The position numbers and the translations under genes were made by a program. A model generated the notes under the pieces. That model made no database searches. It saw only the letters and a list, made by a program, of their open reading frames with translations, and was not told where the DNA came from. Below are positions 16,129 through 25,366 of a DNA stretch of 64,000 bases, piece after piece; the first letter of the stretch is position 1; each line of letters begins with the position of its first letter. This DNA comes from Croceibacterium_A sp044506885 (GTDB lineage Bacteria > Pseudomonadota > Alphaproteobacteria > Sphingomonadales > Sphingomonadaceae). The DNA lies in NCBI GenBank assembly GCA_044506885.1, contig JBIQKC010000012.1, positions 1-64,000 of the forward strand. Reading direction: 5' to 3'.

Positions 16129-17055
16129 ATGAATTCCGGCGGTCGCATCAATCTCAAGCACTTGCGCGCGTTCCAGGCGGTCGCTCATCATCGTCATTTC
16201 ACCCGCGCCGCCGAAGCGATCTGCATCTCGCAACCGGCGCTCAGCGCACTTATCGCGCAGCTCGAGGCCGACCTTTCGGTGACGTTGCTCAACCGCACGA
16301 CACGCGCGGTCGAACTCACGCCGGTCGGCCGGGACTTCTTCGGCGCCTGCACGCGGATTCTGGCGGAGATCGATGGCGCGATCGGCGAAGCGCGCGACTA
16401 CGCCCGTCTGCGCAAGGGAAGGCTCCGGCTGGCCGTCCTGCCGTCGCTGACGCGCACGTTATTGCCCGAAATCCTGTGTGCGTTTCGCGATCGGCACCCC
16501 CACGTCATTGTGTCCGTGTCCGATCTGCCCGGCGATCCGCTTGTCGAAAGGGTTGCGTCGGGACAAGTCGATCTGGGTATCGGCTATGCCGAACCGAACG
16601 CTCTTCTGCGCGCCGAGCCGCTCCTCACCGATCGTCTGATCGCGGTCGTCCGACGAGGGGCGCTGCCGGACGAGGGCAACGGTCTGTCGTGGGCCGAACT
16701 GGCGACATTCGACGTGATAGCGATGGGCCATGGCACTACGGTCCGCCGCGTGATGGACGAAGGCGCCCGACGCGCGGGCGTGACCTTGCGCATAGTGCTG
16801 GAATCGCAACAGATGCCGACCGCGATCGCCTATGCGCGGGCGGGACTCGGTATTGCCGTTCTGCCGAGCACGGCGATAACGCCAGGCGAAGCCCCCGATC
16901 TGGCGACGATCACGATAACCGGGCCTTCGATCGAGCGTCATCTGTCCATTCTGAGCCGCAATCACCTTCCGATGTCACCGGCCGCCGAAGTGTTCGGCGA
17001 CATGCTGCTGGCTCATATCCGTGGCAACATATCCGCGCGGCAGGAACCGGCCTGA
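16129..17055 (+). CDS. LysR-family transcriptional regulator
   Basis: A 308-residue protein with the LysR N-terminal winged HTH (residues ~8-68: LKHLRAFQAVAHHRHFTRAAEA, then ISQPALSALIAQLEADL, then LLNRTTRAVELT). A substrate-binding-like effector domain follows from about 95. It is transcribed away from the five-gene CoA-transferase-to-tannase operon and most likely activates that operon in response to its substrate acid. The ATG at 16129 has only a weak ribosome-binding sequence. It may also influence the TonB receptor 130 bp downstream. Confidence 0.9.
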   Translation: MNSGGRINLKHLRAFQAVAHHRHFTRAAEAICISQPALSALIAQLEADLSVTLLNRTTRAVELTPVGRDFFGACTRILAEIDGAIGEARDYARLRKGRLRLAVLPSLTRTLLPEILCAFRDRHPHVIVSVSDLPGDPLVERVASGQVDLGIGYAEPNALLRAEPLLTDRLIAVVRRGALPDEGNGLSWAELATFDVIAMGHGTTVRRVMDEGARRAGVTLRIVLESQQMPTAIAYARAGLGIAVLPSTAITPGEAPDLATITITGPSIERHLSILSRNHLPMSPAAEVFGDMLLAHIRGNISARQEPA

Positions 17056-17070
17056 ACTTTTATTCATAAA

Positions 17071-17097
17071 ATTATCAGATTAGTTTATCTGAATAAT
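17071..17097. promoter_or_regulatory. AT-rich imperfect palindrome upstream of TonB receptor
   Basis: ATTATCAGAT (17071-17080) and ATCTGAATAAT (17087-17097) are inverted repeats with one extra base, around a TAGTTT centre. They sit in a strikingly AT-rich 80-bp stretch between the LysR stop and the TonB receptor start. The element is a plausible promoter/operator region for the receptor. The binding protein is unknown. Confidence 0.45.
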
Positions 17098-17187
17098 CAA
17101 TTTCTCTTATTGAAATTACCTCTCCTAAGTCTCCTGCGCACAAAACCGGCGCGCCTCGGCGGCGCCGGTGGACCGGGAGAGAAAAGC

Positions 17188-19914
17188 ATGAAAACTTCGC
17201 GCCTCGGCGTCATCCGCTCGCATACCGCGATCGCTACTTCGCTCGCTTTGCTTGCAACCGGGCCGGCGTTTGCGCAGGAGAGCGGCCAGCCGGTCCAGGA
17301 AGAACAGGCTGAATCGGCCGACATCATCGTCACAGGCAGTCGCCTTGCGCGATCGAACCAATCGCAGCTCGCATCGCCGACCCAGGTGCTCGGCGAAATC
17401 GAAATCGCTGAATCCGGTTTTGTCGGCGTCGACGACCTGCTCCAGCTCAATACCGCCAATATTGGTAGCACCGGAGGTGCGCAGGACCTCGCCGGGGGTG
17501 GCGCGGACGACCGCGCAACACGATCCGCGAACCTGCGCGGGCTAGGGGTGCAGTCCACGCTGGTATTGCTCAACGGCCGGCGCGTCGCGCACACCGACGC
17601 CTATACCAATCTCGTGGCGTTGACGCCGACCATTGCGGTCAAGCGGGTGGAGACCGTGCTTGACGGAGCATCGGCGCTCTACGGGTCGGATGCGATAGCG
17701 GGCGTGATGAACATCATCACCGACGATGCTTTCGACGGCATCCGTGTGTCGGGGCAATACACCCATATCGACAACGCTCCGGGCTATGTGATCCAGGGGA
17801 TGATCGGCGGCGGGAACGACCGCTTCCATGCGGTGCTGTCGGCCAGCTACGAATATCAGGACAAGTTGCAGGGTTACGAGCGCAACCGCACCAATTTCGA
17901 CAATACATCGGGCCTGTCGCAGCCGGGCAACTACATCCTGACGTCGCGGCCGGTTGCCGCCGGGGGTGGCGATGTGATCATCGACAACGGCGTCAACGGC
18001 CCGATCAACTATTCGCAACTCTACGACCAGATTTCGACCGCGACCGGCCGTGCGAGCGTCCAGTTCGCGGACCCCTGGTGCACGGTGGACGGCACCGGCG
18101 GGATATACGCGGGGGCGAACCCGTTTCCGGACGGCTCCTGCCGCTTCAGCTATCAGCAGCGAAATCCTATCAAGCCGCGCTCCCGCGTCACCCTCGTGCA
18201 TGCCGATGCGCACTACGACGTGACCGACGATCATACCTTGTATCTGGAAGGCCGCTATTATCAGCAGGGCACCGAGCGGTTCGGAATCGCGAGCTTCCCG
18301 ATCACCACCGGATCTCTGGTGGTGCCGGCCAGCAACCCGGAAAACCCGTTCGGCATTGACGCGGTGTTCCAGGGGCGTCTGCTCGGCGACCAATCGCCCG
18401 ACCGGGTCGAGAAAGTCGAACTCGACGCCATGCATCTGGTGGGTGGAATGCGCGGTCCGATCGCCGCGGGGTGGGACTACGACGTGCTGGTCGCCTACTC
18501 GCGCGAGGATTCCCTTCTCAATTCAAACGACACGGACCTGATCGCGGCGCAGAGCGCGCTGAACGGTTTCGGCGGACCCAACTGCCAGGTCGACCCCCTT
18601 GGCAACCCGGCGCCCAGCGAAGTGGCGGGGCAGGGCAATTGCTTCTATTTCAGTCCTTTTGGAGACGATCAGCAAAGCAATCCTACGGAAACCGATTACA
18701 ACATCCTCACCCCCTTCTTCCGTTCGAGCGAAGCGGAAATTCGCTATGCCGAAGCGGTTGTGACCGGCGAACTCACTGACTTGCCGGGCGGTGCGCTCGG
18801 CATTGCCGTCGGCGCGCAGATTCGCGACGAACGCGAACGGATCGATCTCGATTCCGGAATCATCAACGCGCGCTTCGGATTCCAGGGCAAGTCCCTGCCT
18901 GGAGAAGGATCGCGCACGATCAAGTCGGTGTTCGGCGAACTCTATCTTCCAATCCTGCCGATCCTCGATGTCCAGGTTGCCGGCAGATACGAGAACTACG
19001 GCGAATTCGAGACGTTCGATCCCAAGGTCGGCGTGAATTTCCGGCCGTTCGACTGGCTGTCGCTGCGCGGTTCCTACTCGACGGCGTTCCGCGCACCGGA
19101 TCTGGGGGCGTCGGTTTCCGACACGGTGAATTCGGCCGTCGGACAGACTGTCGATCCGCTCGACCCCACCGATCTGGGCACGTTCCGCGTGATCCGCACA
19201 GTTTCCAACCCGAATCTCCTGCCGGAGCAGTCCAGGAATTTCAATTTCGGCGCGACGGTCGAGCCGCTGGACCGGTTACAGCTTTCGGTCGATTATTTCG
19301 ATTTCAGCTTCACCGATCGCATCACGCTCGAGTCCGCCCAGCAGGTCATCAACCAGGACCCCAACGGTCCACGCATCGTGCGTGACGAATTCGGCAGGCT
19401 GCTGTCCGTGGACATCGGGTTCTTCAACGCGGGCGCGACCAAAACCAGCGGACTCGACTTCCGGCTCGCATACCGTTTCGATCTGGGCGCGAACAGCTTT
19501 TCGATCGAGAACATGGCCACGCTCATCACCACCTACGAAGTGCAACTCGGCGCAGGGCAGGCGGTGATCGACGCGCTGGGAAGCCGCAATGCCAACAACC
19601 CCGGCGCATCCGCGCCGAAGTTTCGCGACAACGCGCGGATAGGCTGGCGCAATGGTGCTCACAGCGCCAACGTGGCGATGCGCCATACCGGCGGAATCGC
19701 CGACGATCTCGGCGGGGGACGGATAAAGAGCTGGACGGTGTTTGACGCACAGTACGCGGTGCAGTTCGGTTCCGACCAGCGGTTCCAGGTCGCGGTCGGC
19801 GCGTTGAATCTGCTCGATGCCGAGCCGCCGAGCGCCGCGTTCACCGGCTATCTGCCTTCTCTGCACGATGTGTTGGGGCGGCAGGCCTATATCCGATTGA
19901 CCGCCGATTTCTGA
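17188..19914 (+). CDS. TonB-dependent outer-membrane receptor
   Basis: A 908-residue receptor. The signal peptide MKTSRLGVIRS...GPAFA is cleaved near residue 29; the start at 17188 has GGGAGAG upstream, although the frame is open from 17110. The plug domain begins with ADIIVTGSRL, a TonB-box-like stretch, and contains LRGLGVQSTLVLLNGRRV and DGASALYGSDAIAGVMNI. The C-terminal barrel ends in YIRLTADF with the expected aromatic residue. It imports a ligand too large for porins with TonB energy. Its position behind the LysR gene and between two esterase-rich loci suggests an organic ligand such as an acylated glycoside or aromatic ester rather than iron. No FecR/FecI-type regulation is present. 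Confidence 0.9.
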   Translation: MKTSRLGVIRSHTAIATSLALLATGPAFAQESGQPVQEEQAESADIIVTGSRLARSNQSQLASPTQVLGEIEIAESGFVGVDDLLQLNTANIGSTGGAQDLAGGGADDRATRSANLRGLGVQSTLVLLNGRRVAHTDAYTNLVALTPTIAVKRVETVLDGASALYGSDAIAGVMNIITDDAFDGIRVSGQYTHIDNAPGYVIQGMIGGGNDRFHAVLSASYEYQDKLQGYERNRTNFDNTSGLSQPGNYILTSRPVAAGGGDVIIDNGVNGPINYSQLYDQISTATGRASVQFADPWCTVDGTGGIYAGANPFPDGSCRFSYQQRNPIKPRSRVTLVHADAHYDVTDDHTLYLEGRYYQQGTERFGIASFPITTGSLVVPASNPENPFGIDAVFQGRLLGDQSPDRVEKVELDAMHLVGGMRGPIAAGWDYDVLVAYSREDSLLNSNDTDLIAAQSALNGFGGPNCQVDPLGNPAPSEVAGQGNCFYFSPFGDDQQSNPTETDYNILTPFFRSSEAEIRYAEAVVTGELTDLPGGALGIAVGAQIRDERERIDLDSGIINARFGFQGKSLPGEGSRTIKSVFGELYLPILPILDVQVAGRYENYGEFETFDPKVGVNFRPFDWLSLRGSYSTAFRAPDLGASVSDTVNSAVGQTVDPLDPTDLGTFRVIRTVSNPNLLPEQSRNFNFGATVEPLDRLQLSVDYFDFSFTDRITLESAQQVINQDPNGPRIVRDEFGRLLSVDIGFFNAGATKTSGLDFRLAYRFDLGANSFSIENMATLITTYEVQLGAGQAVIDALGSRNANNPGASAPKFRDNARIGWRNGAHSANVAMRHTGGIADDLGGGRIKSWTVFDAQYAVQFGSDQRFQVAVGALNLLDAEPPSAAFTGYLPSLHDVLGRQAYIRLTADF

Positions 19915-20200
19915 TCGTTGGCGGAATCGGCCGATCTTCGGACGGAACGATACCGCAGGCACATGAAGTCTTCTGGTACGGAACCCGGCTCTCCTGTCGG
20001 TTTTTGCCGGGCTCGCTTAAGACGGTGATTGTTTCGAGCCGATTGCTATTGGCCCGAACCGGCGCCGAAATTCGGCCCGTCGCTTCCGCTTGTGGCGCTA
20101 CAGTTTGGACTGTGCGACGGCTCCGCCTGCAAGCAGGAGAGATTATGCCATGGCTGCCGCCATGAGATTGCGCATTCGTAGATCCTTCCGGAGATAGCTG
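19915..20200. other. Intergenic region between convergent TonB receptor and glucokinase
   Basis: This 286-bp stretch has no gene that I can support. CCCGGC (19984-19989) and GCCGGG (20006-20011) can pair as a loose hairpin enclosing a T-run, but it does not look like a standard terminator. Both flanking genes end here, so transcription termination from both sides is expected. Confidence 0.4.
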
Positions 20201-21217
20201 CTATATATCATTGTTATTATTTGTAAGATGCTCCCTGGCGAAGGCCGCGGCGGCGCCATAGAGGCCGGGCTGGGGGTGGACGATGAGCTTGACCGGGATG
20301 GCGGACATCATTTCGGTGTAGCGGCCCTTGAAGCGGAAGCGCTGGCCGAAGCCGGAGTGCGGCAGCAGTTCGCGCAGGCGGTAGCCGAGCCCGCCGGCGA
20401 GCACCACCGCGCTGGCCCCGTGCGCCAGGGCATAATCGCCCGTCACGCTGCCGAGCGAGGTGCAGAAGCGGTCCACCGCCGCCGCGCACAGGCTGTCCTC
20501 GCGCGCGATGCCGCGCTGCCAGATGGTCTTGTCGTCGAGCGGATGGGCGACGCGCTTCTCGATCGTCGCCAGCGCACGGTAGATTTCGAGGATGCCGGGC
20601 CCGGAATGGACGCGTTCGGTCGAGACCCGCAGGTGCTCGCGCCGCAGCGTCGCCATCAGCCAGTCGTCGATGGCGTCGAGCGGGGCGAACTCGACATGGC
20701 CGCCTTCGGTGGACTGGACATGGTAGCCGCCGGGATAGCGATGGAAATGCGCCACGCCGAGCCCGGTGCCGGGGCCGATCACGCTGACCGTGCCTTGCTC
20801 CGGCAACGGAATGTCGGGGCCGGCGATATGGACGAACTGGTCCACAGGCGCGCGCGCGACGGCATGGGCGACGGCGCCGAAATCGTTGATCAGCGTCACC
20901 CGGTCGAGCCCGAGCTGGTCGTCGATCGCGCTGGTACGGAAGATCCAGCTGTTGTTGGTCATGCGGATCGTCTCGCCGACGATGGGCGCGGCGATGGCGA
21001 TGGATGCCGCGCGCGGGACAGGCGCGCCGATGCGGCGTTCGAACTCCTCCCACGCGGTTTGCAGGCTGGCGAACTCGCCCGTTTTCAGCATCACCGGCTC
21101 GCCCAGCGCGATTTCACCGTCCGCGGCAATCTCCGCCAGCGCAAAACGCGCGTGTGTCCCGCCAACGTCCAGCGCAACCAGTTCGGTGGCTAAAGTCATA
21201 CGGCCCGTGGTCCGCAT
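20201..21217 (-). CDS. glk: Glucokinase (ROK-independent, Glk family)
   Basis: A 338-residue cytoplasmic glucokinase. The N-terminal phosphate motif reads LVALDVGGTHARFALAE, followed by NNSWIF, the catalytic-region TLINDFGAVAHAV, and the GPGTGLGVAHF and STEGGHVEFAP motifs, all typical of E. coli-type Glk (PF02685). It phosphorylates glucose to glucose-6-phosphate. The gene starts 8 bp after the GH3 glycosidase stop. I chose the ATG at 21217 (AAGG upstream); a second ATG at 21199 is the alternative. The coupling with GH3 indicates that glucose released from a beta-glycoside is fed into central metabolism. The tail NNNNDI is low-complexity. Confidence 0.93.
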   Translation of the reverse strand: MRTTGRMTLATELVALDVGGTHARFALAEIAADGEIALGEPVMLKTGEFASLQTAWEEFERRIGAPVPRAASIAIAAPIVGETIRMTNNSWIFRTSAIDDQLGLDRVTLINDFGAVAHAVARAPVDQFVHIAGPDIPLPEQGTVSVIGPGTGLGVAHFHRYPGGYHVQSTEGGHVEFAPLDAIDDWLMATLRREHLRVSTERVHSGPGILEIYRALATIEKRVAHPLDDKTIWQRGIAREDSLCAAAVDRFCTSLGSVTGDYALAHGASAVVLAGGLGYRLRELLPHSGFGQRFRFKGRYTEMMSAIPVKLIVHPQPGLYGAAAAFAREHLTNNNNDI

Positions 21218-21225
21218 TGACGACC

Positions 21226-23223
21226 TTACTTCCCCTGGAGACTGGAAACGTTTGCCCCGCGTGGGAACAGCGGCGAGCGGGTATCGTCCGGAGCGCCGGG
21301 ACGCTGGCGGACTATATCCTCCATCGAAGCCGGCAATTCGAACGGCAGACGTCCGAGAGCGGCGGCTTTGCCGGTCACCACATCGAGCATCGCCGCATCG
21401 CTGGCGCCGAAATTGGCGAGGATCGTATCCGCGTGTTCGAGCACTCCGCTCAGGATGGCGGGCCGGTCGAGGAACACCGCGAACACGGTAGGGACATGCT
21501 TCTTTGCGGCGATCAGCGCATCGTATGGCGCATCGCCCGCGCGATAATCGAGCCGTCCTTCCTTGTAGCGGCTGCCGAAGAAATGATGCGGGTGCAGCAT
21601 TTCCGAAGGGGCCTCGGCGCGAACGATAGCGAAGTCCGCCTCTTGCGGAGTCTCGACGACGACCAGCCCGGCCGCGCGCGCCGCGCCCGCATCGACGCCG
21701 AACAGCCACACGCGCTTGCCGCCGGCCAGCGGCAGCAGCGCGCCATCGTTCTTCAGCAGCACCTGCGCATTGCGCTGCGCGAGATCGGCGCGCGCGGCGA
21801 AAGCAGGATTGCCCAGGACTTCGCCAGCCTTCGACGGGTCGACATAGGGGTTTTCGAACAGGCCCAGCCGGAACTTCGTTTCCATGATCCTGAATACGGA
21901 CTCATCGATCCGGCTTTCGGCAATCAGGCCGCGTTCGACGGCTTCGGCCAAGGGCGCGGGATCGTCCACTCCGCCGAACTGGTCCAGCCCCGCTGCCATG
22001 CCGAGAGCGAAGCGTTCCGGCTTCGACAGTTCTTCCACGCCCCATGAGGTGGCGATGTCGGCCGGTGTCTGAGGGTTATCCGCCGTCGGGTTGCGGCAAG
22101 GTTCGGGACAATCTTGCGTGATCGCCCAGTCCGATATCAGGATGCCGCGAAAACCGAGCTCCTGACGCAGCAGATCGTCCAACAGCAACTTGCTGAACCC
22201 AGCACCGACCGGTTCGAGGGGCTTTCCGCCTATCTTCGGTCCGCGCAGGATCGGATAGGCCGGCATGATCCCGGCTACGTTCGCCTTCAGCGCGCCGCGA
22301 AACGCATCGACATGCACGGCGAATTCTTCCGAGCTGAGATCGGCAAAACGGCCGTAATAGTTGTGGGCGTCGAACCCTTCGGGCTGGGCGCCATAGCCGG
22401 CGAAATGCTTGATCACCGCCAGCACGCCGCCATCCGCCAGCCCTTCGCTTCCACCCTGGAAGCCTTCGACATAGGCGGCCGCCATCCTGCTGGTCAGCGC
22501 GGAATCGCTGCCGAATGTGCCTAGCTGGCGTGGCCAGCGCGGTTCGGTCGCCAGATCCGCCTGCGGCGACAATGTCATATGCAGGCCGACCGCCCGGTAT
22601 TCCCGGCGCGCGATGTCGCCGAACTCGCGCACCAGCGCTTCATCGCCAAGCGCGGCGAAACCGAGCGGTTCGGGCCATTGCGAGAACCCGCCGCCAACCT
22701 CGCTGGCGCCGAGCACGTATTGGAAATGGTTGCGCGGATCGGTGCTGATGGTGATCGGGATGCCGAGGCGGCTGCGCTCGCCAATCTCCTGAATGGCGTT
22801 GTTCTGTTCGGCAAGCTTTGCCGGAGCCGCTGTCAGGCGGCTGATGAAGCTCGTCACGCGCCGTTCGCCGACGGCCTTGGCCACGGCCTCCAAATCGTAG
22901 CCATCGTCCGACAGGTCGAGCCGGCCGCTACGGCCCGGCAGGCTGCCATGCAGCAGAGTGCCGAGCTTTTCGTCCAGCGTCATCCGGGCGACGATGTCGC
23001 TCGCGCGTTCGCCAGCCGAACGCCGCCAATCCTCGAACGGCGACAACCGCCCGTTGGCGTCGAGATCGCGGAACCGCAGGCCGTCGATGACGATGACCGG
23101 CTTATGCCGGCTGCCGAGCTCGACCTGCCGCTCAGAAAACGCGATCGGCTCAGTGGAAACGCGAGCCGAATCGGCTGTCGCGCAGCCGGCCAGAATCGCG
23201 ATAACGGCAACGAGCGCCATCAT
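21226..23223 (-). CDS. Glycoside hydrolase family 3 beta-glycosidase, lipoprotein
   Basis: A 665-residue GH3 enzyme with a lipoprotein signal (MMALVAVIAILAGCA, lipid Cys 14), so probably anchored on the periplasmic side. Motifs include MTLDEKLGTLLHG, the KHFAGYG substrate-binding Lys-His pair and the nucleophile Asp in GILISDWAI (about D365). A C-terminal alpha/beta domain follows. It should release terminal beta-linked glucose or a related sugar. The start at 23223 precedes a tandem ATG; the frame extends upstream without signal-like sequence. The gene is followed directly by glk. It is divergent from a carboxylesterase across a 476-bp regulatory region. Confidence 0.9.
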   Translation of the reverse strand: MMALVAVIAILAGCATADSARVSTEPIAFSERQVELGSRHKPVIVIDGLRFRDLDANGRLSPFEDWRRSAGERASDIVARMTLDEKLGTLLHGSLPGRSGRLDLSDDGYDLEAVAKAVGERRVTSFISRLTAAPAKLAEQNNAIQEIGERSRLGIPITISTDPRNHFQYVLGASEVGGGFSQWPEPLGFAALGDEALVREFGDIARREYRAVGLHMTLSPQADLATEPRWPRQLGTFGSDSALTSRMAAAYVEGFQGGSEGLADGGVLAVIKHFAGYGAQPEGFDAHNYYGRFADLSSEEFAVHVDAFRGALKANVAGIMPAYPILRGPKIGGKPLEPVGAGFSKLLLDDLLRQELGFRGILISDWAITQDCPEPCRNPTADNPQTPADIATSWGVEELSKPERFALGMAAGLDQFGGVDDPAPLAEAVERGLIAESRIDESVFRIMETKFRLGLFENPYVDPSKAGEVLGNPAFAARADLAQRNAQVLLKNDGALLPLAGGKRVWLFGVDAGAARAAGLVVVETPQEADFAIVRAEAPSEMLHPHHFFGSRYKEGRLDYRAGDAPYDALIAAKKHVPTVFAVFLDRPAILSGVLEHADTILANFGASDAAMLDVVTGKAAALGRLPFELPASMEDIVRQRPGAPDDTRSPLFPRGANVSSLQGK

Positions 23224-23699
23224 CCTGCGCCTTCTGCCGCCCGCGCTTGTCCCATGGTGGTTCCTGATCACGGTCTTGGCGCTTCCTTTACAAAATTCGG
23301 GCTGTTGGGCTGATACACTTGGCATTGGCATTCCACGTGAGGAAAACCGAGTTCGATCGGACTGCCCGATGCGGAAGCGGCATCGGACAGTCCGATCTGG
23401 CCCCGTGCGGCAGGCGAGAGGCGCCTGCCTTCGGCGCCGGCCCCATTCGCGTTCCCGGAGTCCCCACTCAAGAAACGGCTGGAGCGCTTCGATTCTTTCG
23501 CGCTGACGGGTATTGCCTGCTGCGCCGGCCGCCGGTTACCGCCCGAGACCTCGGTTTGGCGCTGATATTGCAAGAAAATGTTCGCCTTGCTCGGCTTCCT
23601 GGCTGCCCGCCGGCAGCCCTTGACTCCCTCCCTGTCTACTGACAACGTTGTCGTAACAATGCAGCCTCTCAAGGCGATTTGTCAAACGGAGAAGTGCCG
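23224..23699. promoter_or_regulatory. 476-bp divergent control region with long hairpin and operator
   Basis: There is no gene in this gap between the GH3 (minus) and carboxylesterase (plus) genes. It carries an 18-bp inverted repeat, GATCGGACTGCCCGATGC (23355-23372) with its near-perfect complement at 23380-23397 (one mismatch, 7-nt loop). It also carries the palindrome GACAACGTTGTC at 23641-23652. The hairpin has no T-run and is not a standard terminator. Confidence 0.55.
23641..23652. promoter_or_regulatory. Candidate LacI-family operator (GACAACGTTGTC)
   Basis: A perfect 12-bp palindrome 48 bp upstream of the carboxylesterase start. The central AACGTT is typical of LacI/GalR-type operators. 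Variants occur at 27038-27049, 27083-27094 and 33730-33741, each in front of another gene of the locus that contains a LacI-family regulator (31312-32406). Confidence 0.6.
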
Positions 23700-25130
23700 A
23701 TGATACGCAAGCAATGGGCTATCGGAGCCGCCGCACTGGCTTTCACGGTCCACTCCGCGGCCGTGGCCCAGGCGGGGCCTCAGGTGACGGTCGAAACAGG
23801 CGAACTCGCGGGATCGAGCGCGGACGGGGTCGAAAGCTGGAAAGGGATACCCTTCGCTGCCGCGCCGGTCGGGCCGCTGCGGTGGCGCGCGCCTCAGGCG
23901 GCGTCAGCATGGGACGGCGTTCGCCAGGCGACCGAGTACGGCAACGATTGCATGCAGGTGCCGTTTCCGAGCGATGCCGCGCCCTTGGGAACGCCCCCTG
24001 CGGAAGACTGTCTCTACGCCAACGTCTGGAGGCCCGCTGGCGAAACCGGCGCGCTGCCGGTGATGGTGTGGGTCTACGGCGGAGGATTCGTAAACGGCGG
24101 CGCTTCCCCGCCGACGTATTCGGGCGCCAATCTCGCCAAGCAGGGGATCCTCGTCGTCAGCTTCAACTATCGCGTCGGCCGTTTCGGGACTTTCGCTCAT
24201 CCCCAGCTTACTCGCGAAAACGCCGATGGCGGCCTTCTCGGCAACTACGGCTACATGGATCAAGTCGCGGCCTTGCAATGGGTGCAGCGCAACATCGGCG
24301 CCTTCGGCGGCGATCCGGCGAACGTGACCATCGTCGGGGAATCGGCCGGCGGCATGTCGATGCATACGCTGGCGACCTCGCCCTTGGCCAAGGGACTGTT
24401 CTCGAGGGCGGTTGTCATGTCCGGCGGCGATGCTCGTGGAACGAACGCCGGCGGATCCCTGACCGCCGTCGAGAAGATCGGGGTCGAATTCGCCGCCAGC
24501 AAGAATATCGCCCCGGACGATCCGGACGCGCTCGTCAAATTGCGGGCTCTGAGCGCGGAAGACGTCACCGATGGACTTAGCATGATGGCGCTGTTCACGC
24601 CCGGTCCGCGCACGTTCGCCGGTCCGTTCGTCGACGGCGCCCTGGCGGTGGATGCCGGTCTTGCCTACGATTCGGGCGCCTTCGCCAAGGTTCCGATGAT
24701 GATCGGCGCGACCAGCGCGGACATCGGCGGCAAGACCGGCTTCATGGTGGCGGGCGCGCGCAGCGCATCCGCGCTGATCGCGGACAAGGGGGTGCCGGTT
24801 TACGCCTATCGTTTCTCGTACGTTGCGGAATCGGTCGGCCAGCCCGGCGCCCAGCATGCGACCGAGATACCCTTCTTCTTCGACACGACCGCAGTCAAAT
24901 ACGAGGAGCAGACGACACCGCGCGACATCGCCATGGGAAAGGCGGCAAGCGCTTATCTGGTCAACTTCGTGAAGGCCGGCGACCCCAACGGCGCGAACCT
25001 GCCGGCCTGGCCGCGCTACGATCGCGCTCATGACGAGATACTGGATTTCGCCGAGGACGGAACCGCGGTGGCGCAAAAGGACCCCTGGGGACCTGAGATC
25101 GACGCGGCCGCAGCCGGTCAAACGCAATGA
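23700..25130 (+). CDS. Type B carboxylesterase, secreted
   Basis: A 476-residue carboxylesterase (COesterase, PF00135) with a signal peptide ending near AVAQA. The oxyanion-hole motif YGGGF is at 126-130 and the nucleophile Ser215 lies in GESAGG. A conserved EDCLYANVW stretch precedes the hole, and the likely catalytic His is in QHATEIPFFF. It hydrolyses carboxylic esters in the periplasm. The ATG at 23700 has GGAG 8 nt upstream. A perfect candidate LacI operator lies 48 bp upstream, so it is probably induced with the sugar-utilisation genes. A second type B esterase is at 39334-40917. Confidence 0.9.
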   Translation: MIRKQWAIGAAALAFTVHSAAVAQAGPQVTVETGELAGSSADGVESWKGIPFAAAPVGPLRWRAPQAASAWDGVRQATEYGNDCMQVPFPSDAAPLGTPPAEDCLYANVWRPAGETGALPVMVWVYGGGFVNGGASPPTYSGANLAKQGILVVSFNYRVGRFGTFAHPQLTRENADGGLLGNYGYMDQVAALQWVQRNIGAFGGDPANVTIVGESAGGMSMHTLATSPLAKGLFSRAVVMSGGDARGTNAGGSLTAVEKIGVEFAASKNIAPDDPDALVKLRALSAEDVTDGLSMMALFTPGPRTFAGPFVDGALAVDAGLAYDSGAFAKVPMMIGATSADIGGKTGFMVAGARSASALIADKGVPVYAYRFSYVAESVGQPGAQHATEIPFFFDTTAVKYEEQTTPRDIAMGKAASAYLVNFVKAGDPNGANLPAWPRYDRAHDEILDFAEDGTAVAQKDPWGPEIDAAAAGQTQ

Positions 25131-25366
25131 ACGGATTCGCCATAATCGTGGCAAAGACTTGGAGATGAGGGAGCGGGAAGGGAGGCTTGGGACCGAGGTC
25201 CGCATCGAAACCCTGGCTCATGCGCCTCTCTTCCATACTATCCGCGTCGGCTCATTGTAGGGGCCGGACGCCGTATGCCGGATTGAATTCGAGGTATGAT
25301 GGACCGCACGATCGAGGGATGTGAGGCAAGACCTGACGGTATCTCGCGGGCCTTTGGGAGGGTAAT

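Noticed and set aside
19984..20011. Inverted repeat CCCGGC/GCCGGG as a terminator for the TonB receptor
   Set aside because: The stem is only 6 bp with a 16-nt loop and no downstream T-run, so it is weak evidence.
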